Shown piece by piece: positions 32,822 to 41,930 of a stretch of 42,984 nucleotides of DNA. The number at the start of each line of letters is the position of its first letter. Within the stretch, counting starts at the first letter, position 1. Source of the stretch: Bdellovibrionales bacterium (GTDB lineage Bacteria; Bdellovibrionota; Bdellovibrionia; Bdellovibrionales; UBA1609); contig JABSOQ010000016.1 of NCBI GenBank assembly GCA_013216195.1, positions 1 to 42,984 of the forward strand. Reading direction: 5' to 3'. Below the pieces are notes generated by a model that had not been told where the DNA came from, did no database searches, and saw only the letters and a program-made list of their open reading frames with translations. The translations under genes and the position numbers were made by a program.

Positions 32822-33325
32822 TTGAGCCAACTAAAAGTTTTGTTCGTCGAAGATGATCAAGAGTTACTGGCCTCATACGTCGACGGCCTCTCTTTAACTT
32901 ACGACGTAAAGGGCCACTCCGACAGCAATAACATTCCACAAGCAGACCTCGAGTGGGCCGATGTTCTTATTGCCGACTTCAACATGCCTGGCCGCAATGG
33001 TGTCGAAGTGATGCAAGACATGATGGCTGACGGCTGCGAGAACCCAGTCATTTTTGTAACTGGCTTCGTATCTGATCTCTTAAAAAACCTGAAGACTGTG
33101 CACACTGTCGAAGTTCTTGAAAAACCAGTCGGCATAGAGACTCTCTCAAAGTACATAAACCTGTACGGAGGCTTTAAGGTTCAACTTCTCAAACAGCAGG
33201 CCTCTTTAATGAGTGAAATCTCTGACTCAAGAGAGCTTGCGAAACGCGTGACTGAGTTCAATGAGATAAAACTCAAAATGCTAAAAGACCTCAGAGCCGA
33301 AGCCGACAACCTCGCAAATCAATGA
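32822..33325 (+). CDS. Single-domain response regulator with C-terminal helix
   Basis: A TTG at 32822 is chosen: it has GAGGAGG eight bases before it and begins right at the receiver (SQLKVLFVEDDQE). The 167-residue protein has all receiver residues: acidic pair Asp11/Asp12, phospho-acceptor Asp52 (IADFNMPG), Thr80 (FVTGF) and Lys101 (LEKPVG). No output domain follows, only a helix (residues 128-167) with heptad-like spacing that may mediate dimerisation or partner binding. The kinase is not in the window. A CheY-like role is possible. Confidence 0.87.
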   Translation: MSQLKVLFVEDDQELLASYVDGLSLTYDVKGHSDSNNIPQADLEWADVLIADFNMPGRNGVEVMQDMMADGCENPVIFVTGFVSDLLKNLKTVHTVEVLEKPVGIETLSKYINLYGGFKVQLLKQQASLMSEISDSRELAKRVTEFNEIKLKMLKDLRAEADNLANQ

Positions 33326-33473
33326 ATTTGCCTGATTTGAACAGCTGGAAACCAAAGCCTTATTCGCCAGACTCACTCATTTAAAGCAATCTCGGCAAAA
33401 CTAAACCTACATAAAATATTGATATTATTAAACTTAAATGAAATATAGCCCCACATTGCGCTTCTCTAACCCA

Positions 33474-33503
33474 TTGACACAGCGCACCCATCAGTGCTAT
33501 CAC
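33474..33503 (+). promoter_or_regulatory. sigma-70 promoter of the helicase gene
   Basis: An exact TTGACA (33474-33479), an 18-base spacer and TATCAC (33498-33503). It leaves a leader of about 75 bases before ATG 33583. Confidence 0.45.
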
Positions 33504-33582
33504 TACCCCTCTTGACGGGAACCGAAGCTATCGAAGTTGCTCTGTTTTTTCGTGAAGACCTCGAACGTTAGGAACGATCAAA

Positions 33583-34992
33583 ATGCAAACATTTGAAGAC
33601 TTCGGCCTTCCAGCCGGACTAAATAAATCGTTGAAGTCCATTGGGTTTGAACAGCCAACCGCTATCCAGAAAAAAGCCATCCCTCTGTTACTAGAGCGAA
33701 AAGATTTATTGGCTTGCGCTGAAACGGGCTCTGGCAAAACTGGTGCTTACCTTATCCCATTGGTGAAGCATCTCATGGAGAACCCGAAAGAGTCAGGGCT
33801 AATCTTGGCTCCTACTCGTGAGTTGGCACAGCAGATATCACAATTCTTGAAGTCGCTTACCCATAATAACAACAATTTCTACACTGCCACACTGATTGGT
33901 GGGCAAGACATTAGAAAACAGTTTAGAGCTCTTCAAAGAAAGCCAAGAATCATTGTTGCCACACCGGGCCGCTTGACTGATCACTTGAATCGAAACACCG
34001 CTCAAATTCATAAGATGAACCACCTGGTTTTAGATGAGGGCGACCGCATGCTCGACATGGGCTTTGAACCTCAGATCAAAGAGATTTTAAAGCTATTGCC
34101 AAAAGAGCGGCAAACCTCATTGTTTACCGCAACTCTAGATCAAAGAGTTAAAGCGCTTTCTAAAAAGTACCTTAGCAGCCCTGAAACCCTGTCACTCAAT
34201 ACCCCAAGACCTGTTTCTAAAATTCGACAATCAGTTGTTAAGGTTGAAAGTGACGACAAGAATGAATGCCTTCTTGATGAGTTGAACTCAAGAGAGGGCT
34301 CGGTCGTCGTGTTTCTAAAAACCCGCCGTGCCACTGACAAAGTTAAAAAGTACCTCACTGAATACGGTGTCTCAGTTGACTTAATTCACGGAGGCCGAAC
34401 TCAAGGGCAAAGAAACCGCGCGCTGAAAGACTTTAAAGACGGAAAGACTCGAGTGCTATGTGCCACCGATGTTGCTGCTAGAGGAATTGATGTGCCTCAA
34501 GTGGAGCATGTCATTAACTTCGATCTTCCTATGCAAGACGAAGACTATGTGCACAGAGTTGGAAGAACAGCCAGAAACGGTGCCGAGGGTGAAGCTATCA
34601 CTTTGGTCACACCTTCTGAACACAACACCTGGAACAAACTGGTAAAGAAATATGAAATTCCGAACGCGATGCTCGAGCCTAATCAGGTAAAAAGAAGCGC
34701 CAAAAAAGCGGCTGGTAACAGAAGCCGCGGGCCAAAGAAGAAAGCTGGCCCGAGAAGAAAGGCATCGGGTCAATCGAAGACTGGTCGCAAGTCAGCTTCG
34801 GGCAGTGCAGGTGGCAAAAAGAAAACAAGCCGCAAAAAATCAGCGTCTTCATCTGTGGGCTCAAAAAAGAGATCGACACAGAAGAAGGCGTCAAGTGGTG
34901 GTCGGCCTGGCAAAAAGAAAAAGGCTTTCCGAAGCGGTGGAGGCGTGGGTGGAAACCGACCACTCAAAAGAAAGAAATCGTCTCGCAGATAG
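33583..34992 (+). CDS. RhlE-type DEAD-box RNA helicase with DEGD motif and basic tail
   Basis: The 469-residue protein has the full DEAD-box set: Q motif (GFEQPTAIQKKAIP), motif I AETGSGKT (46-53), PTREL (78-82), TPGR (127-130), motif II DEGD (151-154) in place of DEAD, motif III TAT (182-184) in place of SAT, ATDVAARGID and HRVGRTAR. It unwinds RNA using ATP; RhlE-type enzymes act in ribosome assembly and cold growth. The DEGD change is one base (GGC for GCC at 34039-34041). From about residue 370 the protein becomes a Lys/Arg/Ser/Gly tail, like histone H1, which likely binds RNA. A terminator follows at 35094-35122. Confidence 0.93.
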   Translation: MQTFEDFGLPAGLNKSLKSIGFEQPTAIQKKAIPLLLERKDLLACAETGSGKTGAYLIPLVKHLMENPKESGLILAPTRELAQQISQFLKSLTHNNNNFYTATLIGGQDIRKQFRALQRKPRIIVATPGRLTDHLNRNTAQIHKMNHLVLDEGDRMLDMGFEPQIKEILKLLPKERQTSLFTATLDQRVKALSKKYLSSPETLSLNTPRPVSKIRQSVVKVESDDKNECLLDELNSREGSVVVFLKTRRATDKVKKYLTEYGVSVDLIHGGRTQGQRNRALKDFKDGKTRVLCATDVAARGIDVPQVEHVINFDLPMQDEDYVHRVGRTARNGAEGEAITLVTPSEHNTWNKLVKKYEIPNAMLEPNQVKRSAKKAAGNRSRGPKKKAGPRRKASGQSKTGRKSASGSAGGKKKTSRKKSASSSVGSKKRSTQKKASSGGRPGKKKKAFRSGGGVGGNRPLKRKKSSRR

Positions 34993-35093
34993 TTTTGCCC
35001 TCTGGGCTCAACTACATCTTACTCTGAGCCCTGCTCTAGGCTAGAGAGCTTTGTAGGCAAGAGACCGAAACACTGCCATTCAATTGAAGACAC

Positions 35094-35122
35094 AAAAAAA
35101 GGCTGCACTCGCAGCCTTTTTT
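35094..35122. terminator. bidirectional intrinsic terminator
   Basis: Seven A residues (35094-35100), GGCTGC (35101-35106), loop ACTC, GCAGCC (35111-35116) and six T residues, so it can end both the helicase transcript and the minus-strand gene at 35150. Confidence 0.85.
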
Positions 35123-35149
35123 GTTTTGAATTGCTACTCTCGTTACGAG

Positions 35150-35566
35150 CTACCAACCACAATTCGGAATGACGACCTCAATAGATTTAAACGCCCCTCG
35201 GTCAGAATGCGAGAACTCACCGATCTGTCTTTGCTTTTGCTCGTATGGCACCCACTCTTCGGTATTGCACCTGTCGTCAGCACAGACTTCTTTCATACTG
35301 ATTCGATCTTGATAGATCCATCTCTGCGGACCACTAAGCGGCACAGCCTGGAACTGATCTGCACGGTTCAAACAAAGAGTGTCATTGTTTACCGCATTAA
35401 TGAAAGTTGCATCTCTTTGAAAGTAGATACCCACGCCGTTTCTCAAGTCGCCGTACTTACGATAACGACTGACTCCCCCAGAAAAACCACCAGCTCCGCC
35501 TTCGGCGTAAATGCTGCCAGTGAACAAAAATAAACCTAGCATCAGAACATTAAAGACTTTGCTCAT
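35150..35566 (-). CDS. Secreted paralog A of a small disulfide-type surface protein
   Basis: The 138-residue protein has a signal peptide (FNVLMLGLFLFTGSIYA-EG), a glycine-rich start (GGAGGFSGG) and a domain with GIYFQRDATFINAVNNDTLC, VCADDRCNTEEW and a final VVIPNC, with four cysteines likely in two disulfides. The product at 36489 has the same domain (IHFQSDSTWVSAYYNKTIC; TITVPTC), so these two are paralogs. Function is unknown. ATGA at 35563-35566 overlaps the upstream regulator gene, so the two are translationally coupled. Confidence 0.68.
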   Translation of the reverse strand: MSKVFNVLMLGLFLFTGSIYAEGGAGGFSGGVSRYRKYGDLRNGVGIYFQRDATFINAVNNDTLCLNRADQFQAVPLSGPQRWIYQDRISMKEVCADDRCNTEEWVPYEQKQRQIGEFSHSDRGAFKSIEVVIPNCGW

Positions 35567-36369
35567 TGCTCTTCCCTTTCTGGGATCATGGTATCGGTCA
35601 CGCCAAAAGTAAACACTGGGATGGCCCCTTGATTACTTTCATCTTTCGCAACTTCTAACTTTTTGTAGTAGCACTCTTGCTCTATCGCCAGCCACTTCTT
35701 GTAGCCTTTTTCATTCAAACAATCTGCATAAAAACCAATGGTGTTTCGCCCGATAGGAGCATCATCCATCTTGAAAAACCGCTCAGAAAAATGTTTGCCA
35801 AGAGCATATATCACCCTGTGGTCAAACTGAGGGCCATTAGGTGAAACCGTAAATGTGTTCTTGTCTAGTGACCTCAACAAATCGTGTTCGATCAATGTGT
35901 GCACGATTTCCATACCGTACTGGCCATACCGGTGAACCACTTTATTGCGATCAATGCCTTCGGTAACTGCCACCAAGTATATCTCTCCAAGCAAAGGCTG
36001 CTTCTTAATTGCAGCGTAAAAATCAAAATCATTGCTGACACTGGTCTCATTGATCTTGGTTGGCTTCTTTTTGATCAAAGCCTTCCTGATAACCTCTGGG
36101 GCCCTTTCAATCAGCTCATTATGAGTTTTGCTCGAAGTGAAGTAGCAGTAAAACTGAAACAGAGTCGAATATGACGGGTTGTTCTCTGCTGACATCAACC
36201 GCTTCACGGTCTTTTCGGTGAGGCCAACTTTAGTTGCGAGCAAACGTACCCCGTAGCTCGCCTTATTGTAGCGACTCACAAAGCTCTGAATATCTGCTGC
36301 CAGCTGTGATTTGACATCTGGATGAGGTGATGAAATCGCCCCCGCATTCAGTTCATCGGCCTGTGTCAT
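35563..36369 (-). CDS. HTH transcriptional regulator with unknown C-terminal domain
   Basis: The 268-residue protein has a helix-turn-helix near residues 40-62 (YGVRLLATKVGLTEKTVKRL), followed by NNPSYSTLFQFYCYF, and a C-terminal region of about 170 residues (AIKKQPLLGEIYLVAVTEGI; EIVHTLIEHDLLRS, winged-helix-like). Large families of HTH regulators of this general shape are common in Bdellovibrio, but I cannot place it in one. No signal peptide. It overlaps the following paralog A gene and lies between two paralog genes, so it likely controls them. Confidence 0.68.
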   Translation of the reverse strand: MTQADELNAGAISSPHPDVKSQLAADIQSFVSRYNKASYGVRLLATKVGLTEKTVKRLMSAENNPSYSTLFQFYCYFTSSKTHNELIERAPEVIRKALIKKKPTKINETSVSNDFDFYAAIKKQPLLGEIYLVAVTEGIDRNKVVHRYGQYGMEIVHTLIEHDLLRSLDKNTFTVSPNGPQFDHRVIYALGKHFSERFFKMDDAPIGRNTIGFYADCLNEKGYKKWLAIEQECYYKKLEVAKDESNQGAIPVFTFGVTDTMIPEREEQ

Positions 36370-36404
36370 GTAAGAACGTTAACAAGGCTTTCGTCTGGGG
36401 TATA

Positions 36405-36439
36405 TAAAAAAGTGGAGGGCAACAAACAAACCCTCCACT
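36405..36439 (-). terminator. intrinsic terminator of paralog B
   Basis: Read on the minus strand, AGTGGAGGG (36439-36431), an 11-base T-rich loop, CCCTCCACT (36419-36411) and a run of T (TTTTTTATA). A perfect 9-bp stem with a good U-run ends the gene at 36489. Confidence 0.82.
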
Positions 36440-36488
36440 CATGTAGATTTGACTCTACTAACTTAGGGTAACTAACTGCGTCACTTGA

Positions 36489-36899
36489 CTAATTACAAGT
36501 GGGAACAGTGATAGTTTCTTTCTTAATCAGTCTTTCGCCTCTTTCGGCGTAAAACTCGACAACCATCGTTGGAGATTGGTGGTACTCAACAGTTTGCCAC
36601 TCTTGGCAGATACCGCTGTCGCCCCGCTCTTCAACACAGATAACGCGTGTGCTTGTGATTGGCTGGTAGATAAAACCTTTGCCCCACTCAACACACTCTT
36701 GGTCACCGCGTACGTTTCTGTACTTCAAGCACTTGTTCACTTCGGCAGCATAAGTTTCGCCATCGTGGCAAATGGTCTTGTTGTAGTACGCACTTACCCA
36801 AGTGCTATCGCTTTGAAAGTGAATCTTGTCTCCGACCACGTTGTAAGCTTGCGCGTAAGATGCAGACATAAGAATCACCAATGAAACTAGTAGTTTCAT
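36489..36899 (-). CDS. Secreted paralog B of a small disulfide-type surface protein
   Basis: ATG 36899 follows a GGGGGAAAG site and opens a signal peptide (MKLLVSLVILMSASYAQA-YN); a longer frame from 36956 is not needed. The 136-residue product has DKIHFQSDSTWVSAYYNKTIC, KCLKYRNVRGDQECVEWGKG, VICVEERGDSGICQEW and a final TITVPTC. It carries eight or so cysteines, an even number suited to disulfides. It matches paralog A across the IxFQxD(A/S)T and (I/V)xxPxC parts, with an insertion here. Function is unknown. A strong terminator follows. Confidence 0.7.
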   Translation of the reverse strand: MKLLVSLVILMSASYAQAYNVVGDKIHFQSDSTWVSAYYNKTICHDGETYAAEVNKCLKYRNVRGDQECVEWGKGFIYQPITSTRVICVEERGDSGICQEWQTVEYHQSPTMVVEFYAERGERLIKKETITVPTCN

Positions 36900-37144
36900 A
36901 CTTTCCCCCTTTTTTGTTTTTACCTTGTTGTTTTCCTTGAGGCAGAGGTTATGCAAGCCAAGCCAAATTGGGCAAATGCGAGTCGCAGACCAAGGTCATA
37001 TTGTCTGACAAGGGCGATGACCCTGCGTTATTTTTTGGACATTCTGATTTCATGTCCAAAAAGACGGGCTTATTACGTGCAGAATTCAAAATTTGTGGGA
37101 CATCAAAGTTCTCTAGACTGGCTAAAACTCAGAAAAGATAGGAC

Positions 37145-37705
37145 TCACTCAGACATTTCAGAGCGAACTCTTAGAGGGGTAGACAATTGTACACTGTAGC
37201 CACTTACCGACTGGGTCAGGCCAGACTTTGATTTCAAACTCAAATTGACCTGGTAACCTGAACTGTTTGCTCTCAACTGATTGGCTGGTGAAAATTCGAC
37301 CACACTATCCTTGTTACTTGGGGCCTTAAAACTGAGGGTGCGATCAAGAACTGAGCCTCGGTAGGCCAGCTGAATACTCTGCGGCCCCACTAAAGTAGAA
37401 CGAAAAATACAAAAGGTAACGCCCTCATTCGTCGACTCTGTACAGCCGTCAAAAACCAAACCCGCTCGATTCGTTTTCAATCTCAAAATCTTTCTCTTAA
37501 TGGGCTCGCCATTTTTGCCGAGCATCTGAATCTTTAGTAGGTAGCGATCCTGGCCGTCGGCAAAAGCAACATCCTCAGCTAACACCACTGAGTTCTGAGC
37601 ATCCCAGTCGGACTCAAAATCACCAGTTAAACGATTGTCGGCGATATTGTCACACGCAGTAACAAGACTCAAACTCACCACACTGAACAAAAATCTAAGC
37701 TTCAC
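37145..37705 (-). CDS. Lipoprotein with Big-1-like immunoglobulin domain
   Basis: GTG 37705 follows GAGGAG by a proper distance and opens a lipoprotein signal (FLFSVVSLSLVTACDN, lipid on Cys18). The mature part is mostly one bacterial Ig-like (Big-1) domain: ADGQDRYLLKIQMLGKNGEP, LRLKTNRAGLVFDG, GVTFCIFRSTLVGPQSIQLA and LSFKAP, as in invasin/intimin stalks. Two cysteines (DGCTE, VTFCIF) may pair. Such domains mediate surface adhesion. It diverges from the fibre gene across 255 bases. Confidence 0.72.
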   Translation of the reverse strand: MKLRFLFSVVSLSLVTACDNIADNRLTGDFESDWDAQNSVVLAEDVAFADGQDRYLLKIQMLGKNGEPIKRKILRLKTNRAGLVFDGCTESTNEGVTFCIFRSTLVGPQSIQLAYRGSVLDRTLSFKAPSNKDSVVEFSPANQLRANSSGYQVNLSLKSKSGLTQSVSGYSVQLSTPLRVRSEMSE

Positions 37706-37924
37706 ACAGGTCTCCTCAATCTATTATTCGGTTTTTCTCATTAAGGGTAAAGCCTGCTGTAGCGGTTTGAGACTTGCACGAATCAAAAAGAGACTGCCTG
37801 ATTGAGGCTAGCATTTTTTAGTTAAAATCAGCTAATTTTCGAGACAATTTGCCATCTTGCCCGCAGAGAGCGCGTCTTAGCTGAATATGTTGGGTTTTTT
37901 TAACTCGGTGATAGAGCCATAAAG

Positions 37925-37932
37925 GCCGATAA
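37925..37932 (+). promoter_or_regulatory. exact sigma-28 -10 hexamer-like element before the fibre gene
   Basis: GCCGATAA matches the sigma-28 -10 consensus exactly and lies 28 bases before the fibre ATG. No TAAA occurs at the usual distance upstream, so it may be chance. Confidence 0.25.
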
Positions 37933-37960
37933 GTAGTTTGTAGGATGTAGGTGAAAAACT

Positions 37961-40900
37961 ATGAAACGAACTTTGATCAACAACTTGGCAATTGGTCTTT
38001 GCGCCTTGTTTGCATTCTCAATGCACCTGCCCAGCTACGCCTCGCCAACCTCCTTTGTTCTTAATGGCCGTATCGTAAAGCCTGACAACACTGAACTTGA
38101 AGACCCAAACGTTGATTTCATTATTCAAGTGCTTTCTGACAATGATGAGTGTTTACTTTTTGAAGAGACCTTCAATCTCAACATGACGGGCTCAGGCGGT
38201 AACTTTAGCCTCAGTTTGGGCACAGGAACTGACACTGGCAATGGTGGCCTAGCAAATATCATTGCCGCTTTTGACAACTCTCTCCCCAACCAAACTGCTC
38301 TGGTATGCGGAACAGCTGCGACCACCTACGACCCTGCCCCCGGAGATGTTCGAAAGCTTCGCCTAACTTTCAATGATGGCTCTGGTGATGTCACCCTCAG
38401 CCAAGATCAAATAGTAGAGAGCGTGCCTTATTCGCAATTTGCGAGTTTCATCGGCGGTAAAGGCCTTGCCGAACTGATCCAAGTCAATGGCAGCACTGCA
38501 GGCCTGACACAAGCGAACCTAGAAGCTGTGTTTGACGGCTCTACAAACTCTGCCAACCTAACAGCACTTCTAAACGGCAGCAGCTCTGACTACATAAGCT
38601 CTGCCCCAACCTCACCACCTAGCTTTAACAGTCAAATCGTGAATGACGTCGGAACGCCTGCAGTTGCATCAGATGCAGCCAACAAGGGCTACGTGGATGA
38701 AACACTTGGCGGCTTCACCTTAGACGTCTCAGGGGTAAGCACCATCACGGGTGACGGAAACGTACTGACCTGGGATCAAACAGCCGGCACTTGGGTAGCG
38801 GTCACTCCAACAATTAGTGACAGTTCAAAGTTACCTCTTTCAGGAGGGACTCTCACTGGTCTACTTGAAATGAATGCCAATATCGACATGAACACCAACG
38901 ACATTGTCGACTCAGGCTTTGTGATTCTGTCACCGCAGCGCTACTTACAGGTCGGTGCCTACACCAATACCCAAGAAACTGCTCTCGTCGGCACACCCCT
39001 AAGTACCTCTCAAGAAGGTGCCATTTGGTTCAACTCAGAGACCAATCAAATCAAATACTGGGACGGCGCTGCTGTTCAAGTGATCGGTGAATCTCGCTTC
39101 TTAAGCGATGCCGATGGCGATACTGCAATTTCTATGGAAGAAGTGTCTGACGAAGACAGTATTCGTTTTGACACCAATGGCGTTGAGCGAATGATCATCA
39201 ATGAGTTTGGAAGAATTGGGATCGGAACAAGTGTCCCAACCGTCGGGCTAGATGCATCTGCACTCGCCGACGCGTTGGCACTACCCAATGGCCTCACTGG
39301 CGAGCGGCCCGCGACGCCGGCGAATGGGATGATTCGCTACAACGCCACAACTAACAAGTTCGAAGGTTATGAGAACGGAGCCTGGACTGACCTCATCACT
39401 CCAGCAGGAGGTTCTGGCGACTTCTTGGCAGATGGCTCTGTCGCTATGACTGGCCAATTTCGAGCGAATGCTGGAACTGACGCAAACCCTGGCATATCAT
39501 TTGATGGTGGTAACACTACCGGGTTTACAGGCAGCTCGAGCTTTATTGGCTTTAACATTGGTGGCACTCGAAAGATAACACTTAACAGTAACGTTTTGTA
39601 TGGTAACGGCGCAGGAACTCCGTTAATTCGCTACAACGCTGCAGGCTCCGCATCAACTCCGGCCTATTCTTTTACGAGTGACATCGATACAGGAATTTTC
39701 AGATCTGGCACAGACGAGTTAGCATTTAGCAATGGAGGTACCGAGTCTTTTCGTATTAATGCTTCTGGCTACCTCGGAATCGGTACCATAGCCCCCGGCT
39801 CAAGACTCAATATAGCCGGCACATTGAATGACTTTGCCTCCTCTGGGTTGTCTTTTGGCGATGGCGACACCGGGCTTTTTGAATCCGCAGACGATGTTCT
39901 TCGAGTTCGAATTGCAGGATCAAACCGGTGGTACTTTGAGACCAGTAGATTTGGAACAAACACTGGTACAGGCCCAGTCATAAGAGCCGTTATCGCAGGC
40001 AACCCAAACTTCGTACCAGAAGATAACGATCTCGATACAGGAGTTGGCTATGGCGGAGCTGATAACCTCGTACTCTTCGCCGGTGGAGAGCGTGTGCGCA
40101 TTGATGGTACAACTGGTAATGTGGGTATAGGAGTTCCCGCGCCTGGAGTTTCTCTCGACATTTCGAACAGTACAGATGCCGTAGCTCTGCCCTCTGGCAC
40201 TACGATGCAAAGACCAACACCTGCTAACGGCATGATTCGCTACAACGCGACCACAAATAAGTTCGAAGGTTACGAAAATGGCTCATGGGCGAACCTGATA
40301 ACCACCGGAGGTAGCGGAGACTTCTTGGCCGATGGCTCGGTACCAATGACAAACAACCTTCAAATAGGCGCCAACTGGGTCGGCAACGATGGCGGGGCAG
40401 AAGGCCTTCGCTTTGCGGCCAACGGCAATGCTGAGTTCTCTGGTCAAGTGAGTATCGGGTCAGGTCGAGTGAATATGCCTGGGGGCTCTTACATAGCCGC
40501 AGGTACGAACAATTTTCGAATTCACACAAACAGCACTGAAAGACTCCGCGTGCAAAATGACGACATTGGTATTGCAGACGCGACTCCCGATGCCCGCCTT
40601 GAAGTTTCAGCAGATGGCTCAACCTCTGGCAAAATCTTTTTGTTAAGTTCAAACGATGATCAAGATGGTGATTTGTTTGCTGTAGAAGAGTCTGGTGACG
40701 TGGGAATAGGTGTTGCTTCGCCAGATGAACTTCTACATATCAAACGAGAAGTCGCTGGAGTCGCCACTTTCAAAATTGAAAACTTAGAAACCGCCAACTG
40801 GGGAGTCGGCTCAAGAGTTCTTTTTGAGGGTGATGGAGACAACCTTATGGGAGCCATTCAGTCAGAATGGCGCGGCAACTCAACTCGGTCTGGCATGACT

Positions 40901-41662
40901 TTTCAGACTCGCGACAACAACGCCACTGTTAATGCCATCAAAATTGTAGGCACTAGCACCTACTTTGGTAACGAACCTTTTGGGCCTACAGCCTATGGCC
41001 GAGCTAATACTTTCATTGAAACCCCAGCCGGGAACGACGTGCAAACCGGCCTGGTTATTTCACACGTAGACCAAGATGGACCAGCCTCGAGTGGAATTGG
41101 CAATCAGATCATCTTTCAGACAGAAACCGATGTACAAGCCACTAACGCGCAATCTGCAGCCATTGTTTCGGTAATGGACGACGCGACGAACACCTCTAAA
41201 GACGGCTCATTAAGGTTCCACACTCTAGGCCCAAATGCTGCAGCAGGAGCCAACACGGCAACCGAGAAGCTGATTATTAATTCAAATGGAGATGTTGGAG
41301 TCGGCACCTCAACACCCCGGGCAAAGCTCGAAGTCGATGGAGCCATAGTTTCAGCAGCTGCTCCTAACAACACATCGGCCTCTACTATTAATTTTGCAAC
41401 CGGAAACCTGCAGTATACCAATGACAATTGCCAAGCTTTCAACTTGCACAACCTTAAGGATGGTGGAACCTACCGTTTCATTGTGAAGGGTACGACTGCC
41501 GCCACCTGCTCATTTACTGCAGACAGCGATGCTGGCTCGACTTCTCTAACTGTGAATCTACCCTCAGGGCACGGAGCAACAACTGCAGGAGAACACACGG
41601 TTTACACCATCTTGGTGGCTGGCAGTGACACCTATTTCAGCTGGATAACTGCATTTGACTAA
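37961..41662 (+). CDS. Secreted trimeric-fibre-type adhesin, MAT-like
   Basis: The 1233-residue protein has a signal peptide (FAFSMHLPSYA-SP) and a conserved N-terminal head (SFVLNGRIVKPDNTELEDPN). Beyond about residue 400 it is built from fibre modules with a repeated (G.(V/I)GIG...P...L.(V/I)) core: near 420, 605, 720, 870, 915 and 1115. The module with ANGMIRYNATTNKFEGYENG occurs twice (39305-39451 and 40211-40351). The C-terminal ~120 residues form a separate tip (FNLHNLKDGGTYRFIV). These are the marks of phage-tail-fibre-like trimeric proteins and of Bdellovibrio mosaic adhesive trimers, which recognise prey. No self-cleaving chaperone end is seen. AGGTGA precedes the ATG. Trimerisation and prey binding are inference. 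Confidence 0.85.
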   Translation: MKRTLINNLAIGLCALFAFSMHLPSYASPTSFVLNGRIVKPDNTELEDPNVDFIIQVLSDNDECLLFEETFNLNMTGSGGNFSLSLGTGTDTGNGGLANIIAAFDNSLPNQTALVCGTAATTYDPAPGDVRKLRLTFNDGSGDVTLSQDQIVESVPYSQFASFIGGKGLAELIQVNGSTAGLTQANLEAVFDGSTNSANLTALLNGSSSDYISSAPTSPPSFNSQIVNDVGTPAVASDAANKGYVDETLGGFTLDVSGVSTITGDGNVLTWDQTAGTWVAVTPTISDSSKLPLSGGTLTGLLEMNANIDMNTNDIVDSGFVILSPQRYLQVGAYTNTQETALVGTPLSTSQEGAIWFNSETNQIKYWDGAAVQVIGESRFLSDADGDTAISMEEVSDEDSIRFDTNGVERMIINEFGRIGIGTSVPTVGLDASALADALALPNGLTGERPATPANGMIRYNATTNKFEGYENGAWTDLITPAGGSGDFLADGSVAMTGQFRANAGTDANPGISFDGGNTTGFTGSSSFIGFNIGGTRKITLNSNVLYGNGAGTPLIRYNAAGSASTPAYSFTSDIDTGIFRSGTDELAFSNGGTESFRINASGYLGIGTIAPGSRLNIAGTLNDFASSGLSFGDGDTGLFESADDVLRVRIAGSNRWYFETSRFGTNTGTGPVIRAVIAGNPNFVPEDNDLDTGVGYGGADNLVLFAGGERVRIDGTTGNVGIGVPAPGVSLDISNSTDAVALPSGTTMQRPTPANGMIRYNATTNKFEGYENGSWANLITTGGSGDFLADGSVPMTNNLQIGANWVGNDGGAEGLRFAANGNAEFSGQVSIGSGRVNMPGGSYIAAGTNNFRIHTNSTERLRVQNDDIGIADATPDARLEVSADGSTSGKIFLLSSNDDQDGDLFAVEESGDVGIGVASPDELLHIKREVAGVATFKIENLETANWGVGSRVLFEGDGDNLMGAIQSEWRGNSTRSGMTFQTRDNNATVNAIKIVGTSTYFGNEPFGPTAYGRANTFIETPAGNDVQTGLVISHVDQDGPASSGIGNQIIFQTETDVQATNAQSAAIVSVMDDATNTSKDGSLRFHTLGPNAAAGANTATEKLIINSNGDVGVGTSTPRAKLEVDGAIVSAAAPNNTSASTINFATGNLQYTNDNCQAFNLHNLKDGGTYRFIVKGTTAATCSFTADSDAGSTSLTVNLPSGHGATTAGEHTVYTILVAGSDTYFSWITAFD
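39305..39451 (+). repeat. Fibre module repeat, copy 1
   Basis: Encodes RPATPANGMIRYNATT through GDFLADGSVAMT (residues 449-497). Copy 2 begins near 40211; the anchor ATG codons are 903 bases (301 codons) apart. Confidence 0.85.
40211..40351 (+). repeat. Fibre module repeat, copy 2
   Basis: Encodes RPTPANGMIRYNATT through GDFLADGSVPMT (residues 751-797), two residues shorter than copy 1 and nearly the same otherwise. Confidence 0.85.
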
Positions 41663-41930
41663 GTAGTCTTGCAACTTCAACAAATTTGAACATCTCTTCT
41701 TGCTGTTTGCCAAATCGGCACCTGCCCTATTCAACCATTTCGTGTTTAGATGCCTGCCCTCCCCAGGTCTCATCTGCCGAAAATGGGATTTGGCTACTTA
41801 CAACTTAAAACCCCTGATCATCATTTTGGTCCATCAAGCATTCAAGACGCACTCAAAAGCATCTTAACGTCTGCGCTTAATGATCACAAAATCTCAAACT
41901 CAAATGTGACCATAATTTATTTTTTAATTA

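Noticed and set aside
33416-33447. AT-rich run before the helicase promoter as an UP element
   Set aside because: It ends about 27 bases before the -35, too far for a normal UP element.
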